A stretch of DNA of 38,230 nt from DATKCA01 sp035544675. GTDB lineage: Bacteria; Acidobacteriota; Thermoanaerobaculia; Gp7-AA8. The translations under genes and the position numbers were made by a program. The notes below the pieces were generated by a model, which was given only the letters and a program-made list of their open reading frames with translations, ran no database searches and had not been told where the DNA came from. The DNA lies in the NCBI GenBank assembly GCA_035544675.1, contig DATKCA010000034.1, positions 1 to 38,230 on the forward strand, read 5' to 3'. Below, in pieces: positions 31,593 to 38,230 of the stretch. The first letter of the stretch is position 1, and every line of letters starts with the position of its first letter.

Positions 31593-31829
31593 CTGGCGGA
31601 AGTCGTCTGCGGGTCGTGCGGGGCGCGGAATCCTGTCGGTGGAAGGACGTGCCGGTCGTGCGGCGGCCCGATCGCCGCGCGCGGCCTCCAGTACTCGGGT
31701 TCGCGGATGCCGCCGCCCAGGCAGCGCGGGTGGATTGCGACACTCTCCGGATGGATCTGGGCGCTGTTCTGGCTCGTGGTGATCGTTGGAGTGGTCGTGT
31801 ATGTGTTGAGTACCTGGGGGCAGGAGTGA
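31593..31829 (+). CDS. Small zinc-ribbon membrane protein, probable CTG start
   Basis: A 78-residue ORF too short and oddly started to be found easily. It reads LAEVVCGSCGARNPVGGRTC then RSCGG, a four-Cys zinc ribbon (CxxC-x10-CxxC), then a Pro/Arg loop and one hydrophobic helix (WIWALFWLVVIVGVVVYVL) near the C-terminus. In-frame stop TGA at 31560-31562 and absence of ATG, GTG or TTG before the ribbon leave CTG 31593 as the most likely start, with AAGGGGG five bases upstream. An ATG-started 24-codon ORF follows directly. Function unknown. Confidence 0.6.
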   Translation: MAEVVCGSCGARNPVGGRTCRSCGGPIAARGLQYSGSRMPPPRQRGWIATLSGWIWALFWLVVIVGVVVYVLSTWGQE

Positions 31830-31904
31830 ATGGCAGAGCCGCAACCAAAGCGCCGCTTGAATGGAGCGGCGGTGTCCTCACCGCCGCCCCCGGGGCGCGG
31901 GTGA
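31830..31904 (+). CDS. Possible 24-residue ORF ending in a family A repeat
   Basis: ATG 31830 follows the TGA of the zinc-ribbon ORF without a gap. The first ten codons (MAEPQPKRRL) are unique. The rest (NGAAVSSPPP and on) is translated family A repeat. It may be a gene whose remainder was replaced by the repeat, or just a chance frame. Low confidence as a functional product. Confidence 0.25.
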   Translation: MAEPQPKRRLNGAAVSSPPPPGRG

Positions 31905-31940
31905 GGACACCCGCGCTCCATTCCGTGATGAACAGCCGCA
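31859..31940. repeat. Two family A hairpins, including 53-base unit (copy 2)
   Basis: Hairpin one pairs 31866-31874 with 31879-31887 around TCCT, with a third stem type (GCGGCGGTG). Hairpin two pairs 31895-31903 with 31908-31916 around AGGA. The bases 31888-31940 are identical to 23077-23129. The pair lies head-to-head, as at 147-195 and 14420-14489. Confidence 0.9.
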
Positions 31941-31973
31941 TGAAAATCTCTTCACCTTGACGCCGCGCGGGCT

Positions 31974-32002
31974 TTGGCGTCCTCGCTCTTGTGGTGAATA
32001 CT
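31974..32002 (+). promoter_or_regulatory. Possible sigma-70 promoter for the small gene at 32026
   Basis: TTGGCG (31974-31979), a 17-base spacer and AATACT (31997-32002), four of six matches each. The predicted transcript would begin near 32009, just before AGGAG (32010-32014) and the ATG at 32026. Confidence 0.35.
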
Positions 32003-32025
32003 AGCTGTCAGGAGTGGATGCAGAG

Positions 32026-32250
32026 ATGAGTCGAATGTCGAAGACAGTGCGGTACACGAAGGCGGCCGGAGTCGATGACGATCAGATCGTGGCGAATGTA
32101 GCCGAGGCAGTGGAGGATGTGGGCTGCTCGCAGCATCGTGACCAGTGCAGGCTCGACGCCTTCGGCAACGGGCAGGCCACCATCTCCGCGTGCTGCCGGC
32201 CCGCTCTCGATCGTGCAGACAAGGCGTTTCGCGCCGCGACGACAGTGTGA
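32026..32250 (+). CDS. Small hypothetical protein with four Cys
   Basis: A 74-residue ORF from ATG 32026 (in-frame ATG at 32035 and GTG at 32014 are alternatives). AGGAG is 11 bases upstream and a plausible promoter precedes it. Third codon positions are mostly G or C, as in neighbouring genes. The middle has GVDDDQIVANVAEAVEDVGCSQHRDQC, and later CC near residue 55, giving four Cys. No family is recognised. It is convergent with the secreted protein ending at 32259. Confidence 0.5.
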   Translation: MSRMSKTVRYTKAAGVDDDQIVANVAEAVEDVGCSQHRDQCRLDAFGNGQATISACCRPALDRADKAFRAATTV

Positions 32251-32258
32251 GGCCCGCG

Positions 32259-33062
32259 TTACTGCGCCGACCCCGGCACTCCCAGCTCCGACCATGCGTC
32301 GCCGGTGATGTTGTCCACGGTCGACTGATACGTGATCCAGTTGTTGGACCGCGTTCCGGACGGCGTGTCATTCTGCACGATCACTTGCGTCGACGGAGCA
32401 TTGCCGCTGCCGACTGTCACCTGCGTCATGGACATCGGCGGCAGCGTGACGGTCTGCCCGACCGGAGTGGGTGTTGGGATGAACACGGTGAACGTCTGCG
32501 AGTTGACCGGATCGAGGTTCACGACGCCGACGTTGACGCGATAGTTGTCGGAATTGTCGGGCGAGGGGCCGCCACCGACGGCGAACAGAGCCGCCCGCGG
32601 CGTGTCGATGGTGTTCGTGGGAATGACCGGAAAGCTCTGCGACGTCGTGCCGGCAGTTCCGGGCTGCGGCGTCCAGATCCGTGCGCTGACGTAGAGCTGC
32701 GCCGTCGGATCGACGCTTCCAGTCGAGCCAGTCATGGCCGACACGATGATCGCTCCGAGCCCGGTCGTGCCGAGGGCTTCGGCGACGAAGTCGGCCGAGC
32801 GCAGGCCGGAGGAGGCGGGGATCTCGATGAACCGGACCAGATTCGACGTCCCGTTCTGAGAGAGCCACTGCAGCCGGACGACCTGGTTGCGGGGCAGGAG
32901 ATTGACGATGGTGATGTCGGAGCGGAAGAACGTGTTGTTCGCACCGGCGGTGCTGCCGGCGCCGGGGATCAGCACCTGAAAGTGGCTTCCCAGAGGCTGC
33001 GAGACGCCGGCGAACGAGGTGGTTGCTGCGAGGAGAACGGCTGCAAAGGCGAGTGGTTTCAT
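32259..33062 (-). CDS. Secreted VDN-TGDA family protein (paralogue)
   Basis: A 267-residue exported protein; ATG 33062 is preceded by GGGAGAG and gives a signal peptide (MKPLAFAAVLLAATTSFAG). It has FFRSDITIVNL, YRVNVGVVNLDPVNSQ and a C-terminal STVDNITGDAW, matching the gene at 213-1100 in the same order. The fold is likely a tandem of Ig-like beta-sandwich domains, given the Asn/Thr/Val strands. The role is unknown. It lies 43 bases after the hybrid kinase on the same strand and might be under the same promoter. Confidence 0.85.
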   Translation of the reverse strand: MKPLAFAAVLLAATTSFAGVSQPLGSHFQVLIPGAGSTAGANNTFFRSDITIVNLLPRNQVVRLQWLSQNGTSNLVRFIEIPASSGLRSADFVAEALGTTGLGAIIVSAMTGSTGSVDPTAQLYVSARIWTPQPGTAGTTSQSFPVIPTNTIDTPRAALFAVGGGPSPDNSDNYRVNVGVVNLDPVNSQTFTVFIPTPTPVGQTVTLPPMSMTQVTVGSGNAPSTQVIVQNDTPSGTRSNNWITYQSTVDNITGDAWSELGVPGSAQ

Positions 33063-33105
33063 CGCTCTCCCGTGGTGCAACAGGGATGCCGCGGACAGGC
33101 CGTCG

Positions 33106-34716
33106 TTACTTCGGCGCCACGATCGAGACCGCCGGGCGGCGCGCGAGCCGGGCCACCTCGTGCGCCAGGTCCACCGGATCGATCGGCTTCTGGCGGAAAA
33201 CGTCGAAGCCCGCGGCGGTGATCCTGGCCTGCTCGCCCGGGCGGCCGAGAACCGTGAGGGCCAGCGCGGGCGTCGCCCCCACGGCATCGCCGCGCGCACG
33301 AAGCTCGGTCAGAAAGGAGCAGCCGTCGAGATCGGGCAATCCGATGTCGCAGATGAGCACGTCCGGTTGCCACCGCAGCATCAGATCCAGCGTCCCGGCG
33401 GCGGTTGCGGCGCACTCGACGTCGGCGCCGCAGTGCTTGAGCGCGGCAGCGATCACTTTGCGATTGTCGATCTCGTCTTCGACGAGGAGCACCCGCACAC
33501 CGGCCAGCCGCGGCACCGCAGCAGTCCGGAGCTTCGCGTCGCGACTGACGATCTTGCCTTCGGCGGTCACGACTGCATGAAGCGGCAACTCGATCGTGAA
33601 GGTCGCGCCGCGGCCTTCGCCGGGACTCGAGGCCGCCACCGACCCGCCGTGCATCTCGACGATGTGGCGCGTGATCGAGAGTCCCAGACCGAGGCCGCTC
33701 TGGCGCTCGGTCACATGGTCGCCCTGCAGGAAGCGCTCGAAGATGCGCGGGAGCAGCGTGGCTCCGATGCCGCGGCCTGTATCGGCCACTTCGATGCGTG
33801 CCGCCGGGCCGGCGCGATTGAGGGACACGGATACCGTGCCGCCTTCCGCCGTGAACTTGATGGCGTTGGCGATGAGGTTGCCGATGGCCTGCTGCAGGCG
33901 TGCCGGGTCGCCGAACACGTCGTACAACTCCTCGCCGCAGCGTGACGAGAGAGTGATGTTCTTCGCCTCCGCGCCAGGTCGCGCCGTCGAGACCGCGTTG
34001 GCGACGACCACGCGAAGGTCCAGTCCGCGCAGATCGAGGCGGAGCTTGCCGGAGGCGATCCGCGACTCGTCGAGCAGGTCTTCGATGAGCTTGGCCTGCG
34101 CGAGCGTGCTGCGCTCGAGCGCATCGAGCGCTTCGCGCCGCGTCTGCTCGTCGAGGCCCCCCAGGGAGAGCATGCGCGTCCATCCCAGGATGGAGGTCAT
34201 CGGCGTGCGCAGCTCGTGCGAGATGATGGCGATGAACTCGTCTTTGGCGCGATCGGCCTCCCGCAGCGAAGACAGCTGATTGGTGGCCTGCTCGTTCTCC
34301 CCACGCAGTTGCTCGAGGCGCACGAAGTCCGTCACGTCCTCGACCGCGTGAATGATGTACGTCCCGCGCGATCCGGCCTTGACGGGGGTGCTCACCGCGT
34401 TCCAGTACCGTTCGTCGAAGCCGCCGCCCTTCTGTCTGCGGATGTCGAACTTCTGGATGGGCATCGTGTGCGGCCGGCCGGTGCGGAGGGCGGTCTGGAG
34501 GGAGCTCCGCAGGTTGCGTGTGCCGGTGGCCTGAGGATCGTCGGGATTGTCGGGGAAGACGTCGAACAGCAGGCGGCCGACGATCTCTTCGCGCACGGTC
34601 ATCGTTTTGGCGAGGTATGCGTCCGTGACGCCGACGATCCGCAGGTCGGGGTCGAGGACCAGGTATGCGCCCGGGGCCGACTCGAAGAGGGCCCGGAAGT
34701 CGAGAGAGTCGGCCAT
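33106..34716 (-). CDS. Hybrid histidine kinase with PAS and receiver domains
   Basis: A 536-residue soluble sensor. From ATG 34716: PAS domain (about 5-120, FRALFESAPGAYLVLDPDLRIVGVTDAYL), short coiled coil, HisKA with phospho-His in ISHELRTPMTS (about residue 170), HATPase_c with NLIANAIKF, DTGRGIG and GLGLGLSI motifs, then a receiver domain (VLLVEDEIDNRKV; phospho-Asp in LICDIGLPDLDG; Lys in RQKPIDP). There are no membrane helices. An upstream in-frame start at 34785 exists but lengthens only a non-conserved region. It is divergent from the KaiC-like gene cluster, whose own kinase has a closely similar core. Confidence 0.93.
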   Translation of the reverse strand: MADSLDFRALFESAPGAYLVLDPDLRIVGVTDAYLAKTMTVREEIVGRLLFDVFPDNPDDPQATGTRNLRSSLQTALRTGRPHTMPIQKFDIRRQKGGGFDERYWNAVSTPVKAGSRGTYIIHAVEDVTDFVRLEQLRGENEQATNQLSSLREADRAKDEFIAIISHELRTPMTSILGWTRMLSLGGLDEQTRREALDALERSTLAQAKLIEDLLDESRIASGKLRLDLRGLDLRVVVANAVSTARPGAEAKNITLSSRCGEELYDVFGDPARLQQAIGNLIANAIKFTAEGGTVSVSLNRAGPAARIEVADTGRGIGATLLPRIFERFLQGDHVTERQSGLGLGLSITRHIVEMHGGSVAASSPGEGRGATFTIELPLHAVVTAEGKIVSRDAKLRTAAVPRLAGVRVLLVEDEIDNRKVIAAALKHCGADVECAATAAGTLDLMLRWQPDVLICDIGLPDLDGCSFLTELRARGDAVGATPALALTVLGRPGEQARITAAGFDVFRQKPIDPVDLAHEVARLARRPAVSIVAPK

Positions 34717-35030
34717 GACGGAGAGTGAAACAAGGAGGCATCGGCGAAATGCCCGCGAATTGCTGTCGCGCTCGCCTGCGGTCACTTCAGACCCCCCATC
34801 CCCCGTCCATCAGCGAAGGCCGGCCAGGTCGCTAAACCTGTCGTTCCTGCTCTGGCTCTCTTTTCGGCGGACGAATTGGCTGGTAAAGTTTCCCCGCCGG
34901 GGCAGCGATGATTCGAGCCGGACAGCGATACCCATGTGACTCTTTGGCAACGCCGGCCAGTGGCGTCCCGAGCCGTGCAAGATCGTAAAGTGCTCCTTTC
35001 TGAATCTTCAATGTTTCCGAGCGCGTCGAT
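34717..35030. other. 314-base intergenic region between kinase and KaiC cluster
   Basis: No convincing gene is seen. It separates divergent operons and should hold both promoters. It is less GC-rich near 34830-34880 and 34930-35010. A small stem ACGCC/GGCGT with loop GGCCAGT is centred near 34960. I looked for c-di-GMP, cobalamin and other riboswitch signatures and did not find a convincing one. Confidence 0.4.
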
Positions 35031-35471
35031 ATGACCAAGTCCGACACGACCGACTTCCGAGAGCGTCTCGTCAGCCTGCTCGCGCGCCATGCCCGTTCTG
35101 GCGAAGCTGGAGCAGCCACGAGTGCGGTGGCACGCCGCGCCTACGATGATCTGGCGGTCGTGCTCGTTCCGCTGATCAGCCGGGCAGGCTTCGACGCTCT
35201 GGTGGCGCGGGCGTTCCAACTGGCTCAACGCGAATATCCGGCGGACGCACCGCCGGGCGGGGAGGGGGACGAGACCGAGCCGTTTGCCGAGGTAGGTCTC
35301 TGGCTGGACCGGCAGAATCAACGCGACACGATCGACGCAGCGGCCGCGATGTTCGCGGTGCTTGCCGCACTGCTCACCACGATGATCGGCGAAGCACTCA
35401 CAACGCGGTATTTGCGAAAGGCGTGGCCTGACGGCTTTTCGGCCGGGCGCTCCAAAGGGACACAAGCATGA
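35031..35471 (+). CDS. Small helical protein of the KaiC-like operon
   Basis: A 146-residue, all-helical protein with no recognised domain. It has an amphipathic region (DDLAVVLVPLISRAGFDALVARAFQLAQREYP), an acidic loop rich in Gly/Glu (about 72-85), and a C-terminal hydrophobic helix (MFAVLAALLTTMIGEALTTRYL). It is not KaiB: it lacks the thioredoxin-like LYVAG start and is longer. Its stop overlaps the KaiC-like ATG by four bases (ATGA), so it is translated with it and is likely a partner or regulator of that ATPase. Confidence 0.82.
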   Translation: MTKSDTTDFRERLVSLLARHARSGEAGAATSAVARRAYDDLAVVLVPLISRAGFDALVARAFQLAQREYPADAPPGGEGDETEPFAEVGLWLDRQNQRDTIDAAAAMFAVLAALLTTMIGEALTTRYLRKAWPDGFSAGRSKGTQA

Positions 35472-36997
35472 CCGACAAGGTTCCGATTCGACAACTTCAA
35501 ACGGGAGTCACCGGACTCGACCAGATACTGGGCGGGGGCGTGCCGGAGTTCTCGTTCAATCTCATCGCCGGCTCGCCTGGCTCGGGCAAGACCACACTGG
35601 CGCACGAGATCATGTTTGCGCTGGCCGGCCCTCAGTGCAAGGCCGTGTACTTCACGGTCGTCGGTGAGCCGCCGCTGAAAATGCTGCGCTATCAGCAACA
35701 GTACGAATTCTTCGATCCGGAACGCCTGGAGGAGTCGATCCGCTTCGTCAATCTGAGCCAGGAGATCGCGGGCGGAACGCTCGACAAGCTCTTCGAGCGG
35801 ATCGTCGCGGAAGTCGATGCCACGGATCCCAGGCTCGTGTTCGTCGATTCGTTTCGGGCCGTGGCTCACGTAGCCGAGCTGGCGCACGAGAAAGATGGCC
35901 AGTTGCACCACTTCGTCCAGCGGCTCGCCACCACCATGACCGGTTGGCAGGCCACGACATTTCTGATCGGCGAGTATCAGCCGAGAGAGGCCGATTACGA
36001 TCCGGTCTTCACGGTGGCGGACGGGGTGCTGTGGCTTCATCAAAGCCTGGACCGCAATTCGATGGTGCGCAAGATTCAGGTCATGAAGATGCGGGGACAG
36101 GCACCGATCCCCGGGTTACACACGTTTCGCATCACCAGCCAGGGAGTTCAGGTATTTCCGCGCGTCATCGTCGGCCGCCGGCCGGAGAAGTCGAGCGGCA
36201 AACAGGAGACGCAAAAACGTCTGTTGCTCGACATCGGCGAGCTGGATCAGATGCTCGGCGGAGGCATCCCGTCCGGTTACTCCGTGCTCGTGGCCGGCCC
36301 TTCAGGTTCCGGCAAGAGCGTTCTGGCCACCCAGTTCATCATGGCCGGCATTCGCCACGACGAGCCGGGTGTCCTCGCTGTATTCGAGAAGCGGCCGAAC
36401 GAGTATTCACAGACACCGCCGGGCGGCCACGTGTTCGGACAGATGGTTCGGGAGGGAAAAGTGGGCGTCATCCATTCACGCCCGCTGGATCTTTCCATCG
36501 ACGAGATGCTGTATGAGATCGTCGAGCAGATCGAGCGGATGAAAGCGCGCCGGCTGGTGGTCGATTCGCTGTCAGGGTTCGAACTGGCGTTGGCGCCGAC
36601 GTTCCGGGCGGACTTCCGCGAATCGCTCTACCGCATGGTTGCCGTCCTGACCGGGATGGGCGTCACGATGATGATGACGGCCGAGTTGGAGGATAGCTAC
36701 ACGGACCTGCGCTTCAGTCCTCACAGCACAGCGTTCCTGACAGACGTCATCATCATGCAACGCTACATCGAACTGCAGGGTAGTCTGCAGCGCGTGATGT
36801 CGGTTGTGAAGGTGCGTGGCAGCTCACACAGCAAGGAGATTCGCACCTTCGAGATCTCGAAAACCGGCATCGTGTTGGGGGAGCCGCTGGCAGGTTACGA
36901 CGGACTGCTGACCGGCCATCCCGTTCATGTGGCCAGCGCCGCGCCCCCCACACCACCACCGCGCGGAAAGCGATCGGCGAGGTCCTCACGAACATGA
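35468..36997 (+). CDS. Double-domain KaiC-like ATPase
   Basis: A 509-residue RecA-superfamily ATPase with two KaiC domains. Walker A motifs are GSPGSGKTT (35-43) and GPSGSGKSV (277-285); Walker B strands are LVFVDS (123-128) and RLVVDS (362-367). Late KaiC features are kept: an RGSSHSKEIRTFEI segment (450-463) and, before VIIMQRYIEL, an S-T pair (420-421) near the position of the KaiC phosphosites but offset by two residues. The Glu pair that follows the Walker A strand in KaiC is only partly kept (GE at 66-67; EK at 307-308). It overlaps genes on both sides by four bases. It is probably a signalling ATPase working with the next gene, a kinase. Confidence 0.92.
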   Translation: MTDKVPIRQLQTGVTGLDQILGGGVPEFSFNLIAGSPGSGKTTLAHEIMFALAGPQCKAVYFTVVGEPPLKMLRYQQQYEFFDPERLEESIRFVNLSQEIAGGTLDKLFERIVAEVDATDPRLVFVDSFRAVAHVAELAHEKDGQLHHFVQRLATTMTGWQATTFLIGEYQPREADYDPVFTVADGVLWLHQSLDRNSMVRKIQVMKMRGQAPIPGLHTFRITSQGVQVFPRVIVGRRPEKSSGKQETQKRLLLDIGELDQMLGGGIPSGYSVLVAGPSGSGKSVLATQFIMAGIRHDEPGVLAVFEKRPNEYSQTPPGGHVFGQMVREGKVGVIHSRPLDLSIDEMLYEIVEQIERMKARRLVVDSLSGFELALAPTFRADFRESLYRMVAVLTGMGVTMMMTAELEDSYTDLRFSPHSTAFLTDVIIMQRYIELQGSLQRVMSVVKVRGSSHSKEIRTFEISKTGIVLGEPLAGYDGLLTGHPVHVASAAPPTPPPRGKRSARSSRT

Positions 36998-37935
36998 CCA
37001 GACGGCCGAAGAAGGCAGCATCGAAACGCACGAGTGGTGAGATTTCCACGGGCGGAAAATCTCTCGAGTCGGCGCGCGAAGACACCCTCGAAGCACGACA
37101 GGAGACGCTCGTGGCCCGACAGCAGACCGCCGACGTGCGGGGGGAGCTCGAAGCGCTCATGGCGGCACTGCGCGAAGCGAACGGCCATCTCGTGGTTGCC
37201 AATCTTCGATCCCAGGCTCTGGCCGAGCAGATGAATGAGTTGTACGAAGAGGCCAGGGGGGCCGTTCGAGCGAAGGATGACTTCTTCACCGCGATCTCCC
37301 ACGAACTGCGTACGCCGCTGACGTCGATCACCGGTTGGGCGGAGTTGCTGCAGATGGATCCGGACACCGCCACGATCGCCGAGGCAGCGCGCTCGATCGC
37401 CAGCAGCGCGGCCGTTCAGGCGCAGTTGATCGATGACCTGCTCGATGTCTCACGGATCATGACCAACAAGTTCGAGATCACCGCGGCGAAGATCGATTTG
37501 AGCCAGGTGATCAACGATAGCGTAAGCGGGATGCGTCCGCTGGCAGCGGCGAAAAGCATCCCGCTCAGAACGAACGTGAAACAGTCCGTCATCATCGATG
37601 GTGACGCGGCCCGACTGCGCCAGGTGCTGTCGAATCTCCTGGCCAATGCCATCAAATTCACGCCCGCCGGAGGGTTGGTCGAAACCCGTTTGTTGCGCGA
37701 CGGCTCATTTGCGGTCATCGAGGTGTCTGATACCGGCGAAGGGATCTCCGCGCAATTTCTGCCGTACGTCTTCGAGCGACGGGCCCAGGCAACGGAGAGG
37801 CGCTTCTCCGGCCTCGGCCTCGGGTTGGCCATCGTCAAGCACATCGTGGAAATGCATCGCGGCTCGGTCGCGGCAACCAGTGAGGGGGAAGGAAAGGGCG
37901 CGACGTTCAGCGTCCGCCTCCCGTGCGCGCCATGA
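36994..37935 (+). CDS. Soluble histidine kinase of the KaiC-like operon
   Basis: A 313-residue kinase whose start overlaps the KaiC-like stop (ATGA). Residues 25-95 form a Glu/Ala/Arg-rich coiled coil. Phospho-His is His103 in ISHELRTPLTS, followed by the HisKA dimer helices and HATPase_c (NLLANAIKF, DTGEGIS, GLGLGLAIVKHIVEMH). There is no PAS or other sensor domain and no membrane segment, so input likely comes by protein contact, with the KaiC-like ATPase the obvious candidate, as SasA does with KaiC. No response regulator follows in the operon; the divergent hybrid kinase has one. Confidence 0.94.
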   Translation: MTRRPKKAASKRTSGEISTGGKSLESAREDTLEARQETLVARQQTADVRGELEALMAALREANGHLVVANLRSQALAEQMNELYEEARGAVRAKDDFFTAISHELRTPLTSITGWAELLQMDPDTATIAEAARSIASSAAVQAQLIDDLLDVSRIMTNKFEITAAKIDLSQVINDSVSGMRPLAAAKSIPLRTNVKQSVIIDGDAARLRQVLSNLLANAIKFTPAGGLVETRLLRDGSFAVIEVSDTGEGISAQFLPYVFERRAQATERRFSGLGLGLAIVKHIVEMHRGSVAATSEGEGKGATFSVRLPCAP

Positions 37936-38001
37936 TCGATGATCGCCGCCAGCGCGTGCTCATGGCCCGGTGATCCCCGATTCGATTCTGGCGGGGCCGG
38001 G

Positions 38002-38230
38002 TCACCAGTACGTGGCGACGCCGAGGTCTTTCGAGCGCTTCGAGAGCTTCTGATCGAAGGTGGCGATTGCGTCGTACCGGCTGCTCGCGGCGACGGCGAC
38101 GATGGACGCGTCGGCGAGGGAGGGGAGGGGTGACGGCCAGTAGTCGAGCACGCGCTTCCATGGGCATTCGTCTGTGACGAAGACGCCTGGGAGGGCGATG
38201 AGGTCGCGGAGCATGGGGGCGAGCTCGGAC
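38002..38230 (-). CDS. PIN-domain toxin (VapC-like), cut by window edge
   Basis: The C-terminal 75 residues of a PIN-domain ribonuclease; the frame stays open to the window end, so its N-terminus lies beyond 38230. SLADASIVAVAASSRYDAIATFDQKL is typical: the conserved Asp in L-A-D-A and in A-T-F-D are late acidic residues of the metal site. The end (LGVATYW) also fits. An antitoxin gene should be just upstream, outside the window. Confidence 0.75.
   Translation of the reverse strand, partial: SELAPMLRDLIALPGVFVTDECPWKRVLDYWPSPLPSLADASIVAVAASSRYDAIATFDQKLSKRSKDLGVATYW

Noticed and set aside
31507..31782. ATG-started 91-codon frame overlapping the zinc-ribbon ORF
   Set aside because: It is a different frame, full of Arg/Gly/Ser with no structure, while the overlapping frame has a clear ribbon and membrane helix.
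34717..35030. Possible c-di-GMP or cobalamin riboswitch
   Set aside because: A GCCACTG-like string and small stems are present on one strand, but the conserved cores and their order are missing.
35031..35471. KaiB identity for the small protein before the KaiC-like gene
   Set aside because: Sequence is all-helical, longer than KaiB, and lacks the thioredoxin-like N-terminal strand pattern.

Overview
This is a GC-rich, densely coded bacterial chromosome segment with about 34 protein genes. I see no rRNA, tRNA, CRISPR array, transposase or phage gene. The gene content suggests a Gram-negative heterotroph: lipoproteins, an outer-membrane barrel, a fused Kgd-type 2-oxoglutarate decarboxylase/dehydrogenase, a YpdA-type reductase of the bacillithiol world, kelch and DUF4331 secreted proteins, and a KaiC-like ATPase. 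Together with a secreted family ending in a VDN-TGDA motif, this points to Acidobacteriota (perhaps the Thermoanaerobaculia side). That placement is an inference from gene content, not a search result.

Layout. 1-5.6 kb: two secreted proteins (one DUF4331), a TPR lipoprotein with a small coupled lipoprotein, and a secreted Xaa-Pro aminopeptidase. 5.7-8.5 kb: zinc-ribbon protein, YbaK deacylase, hemerythrin, a small CxxC protein coupled to an agmatinase-family ureohydrolase. 8.8-11.7 kb: a secreted HExxH protein coupled to a TerB protein, a glycolipid-binding-family protein coupled to a 29-residue membrane peptide, and an orphan antitoxin-like regulator. 11.8-14.5 kb: ypdA, divergent from a secreted amidohydrolase. 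14.5-19.7 kb: GNAT, PAP2 phosphatase and kgd, all on the minus strand. 19.9-25.2 kb: thioredoxin 2, an AI-2E/PerM transporter, a barrel protein, a small NHLP-leader-like protein and a kelch protein. 25.3-29.3 kb: a compact deoC operon with one full-length and one truncated aldehyde dehydrogenase and a DUF2007/zinc-ribbon membrane protein. 29.5-32.3 kb: metG and small genes. 32.3-38.2 kb: a secreted paralogue of the first gene, a hybrid histidine kinase, a divergent three-gene unit (small helical protein, double-domain KaiC-like ATPase, histidine kinase) and a PIN-domain toxin cut by the window edge.

The most unusual content is the repeats. Family A is a hairpin with a 9-bp stem and a TCCT/AGGA loop, preceded by AATGGAG. 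Its stems change but stay paired, and it forms the C-terminal tails of several proteins. Family B is a hairpin of the same design (9-bp stem, ATCC/GGAT loop) that sits in frame inside the linkers of Kgd and of a tandem GNAT enzyme, much like Rickettsia palindromic elements. A third element (GTCAAAAGCCGGGC plus hexamers) accompanies family B. Separately, four intergenic regions hold heptanucleotide tandem arrays of unrelated sequence, each with an inverted partner array, so each could fold into a large hairpin.

The best candidate for a new functional system is the KaiC-like cluster at 33.1-37.9 kb. Several genes also have a TANNNT box 6-13 nt before the start codon and no Shine-Dalgarno sequence, which suggests leaderless or very short-leader transcripts.
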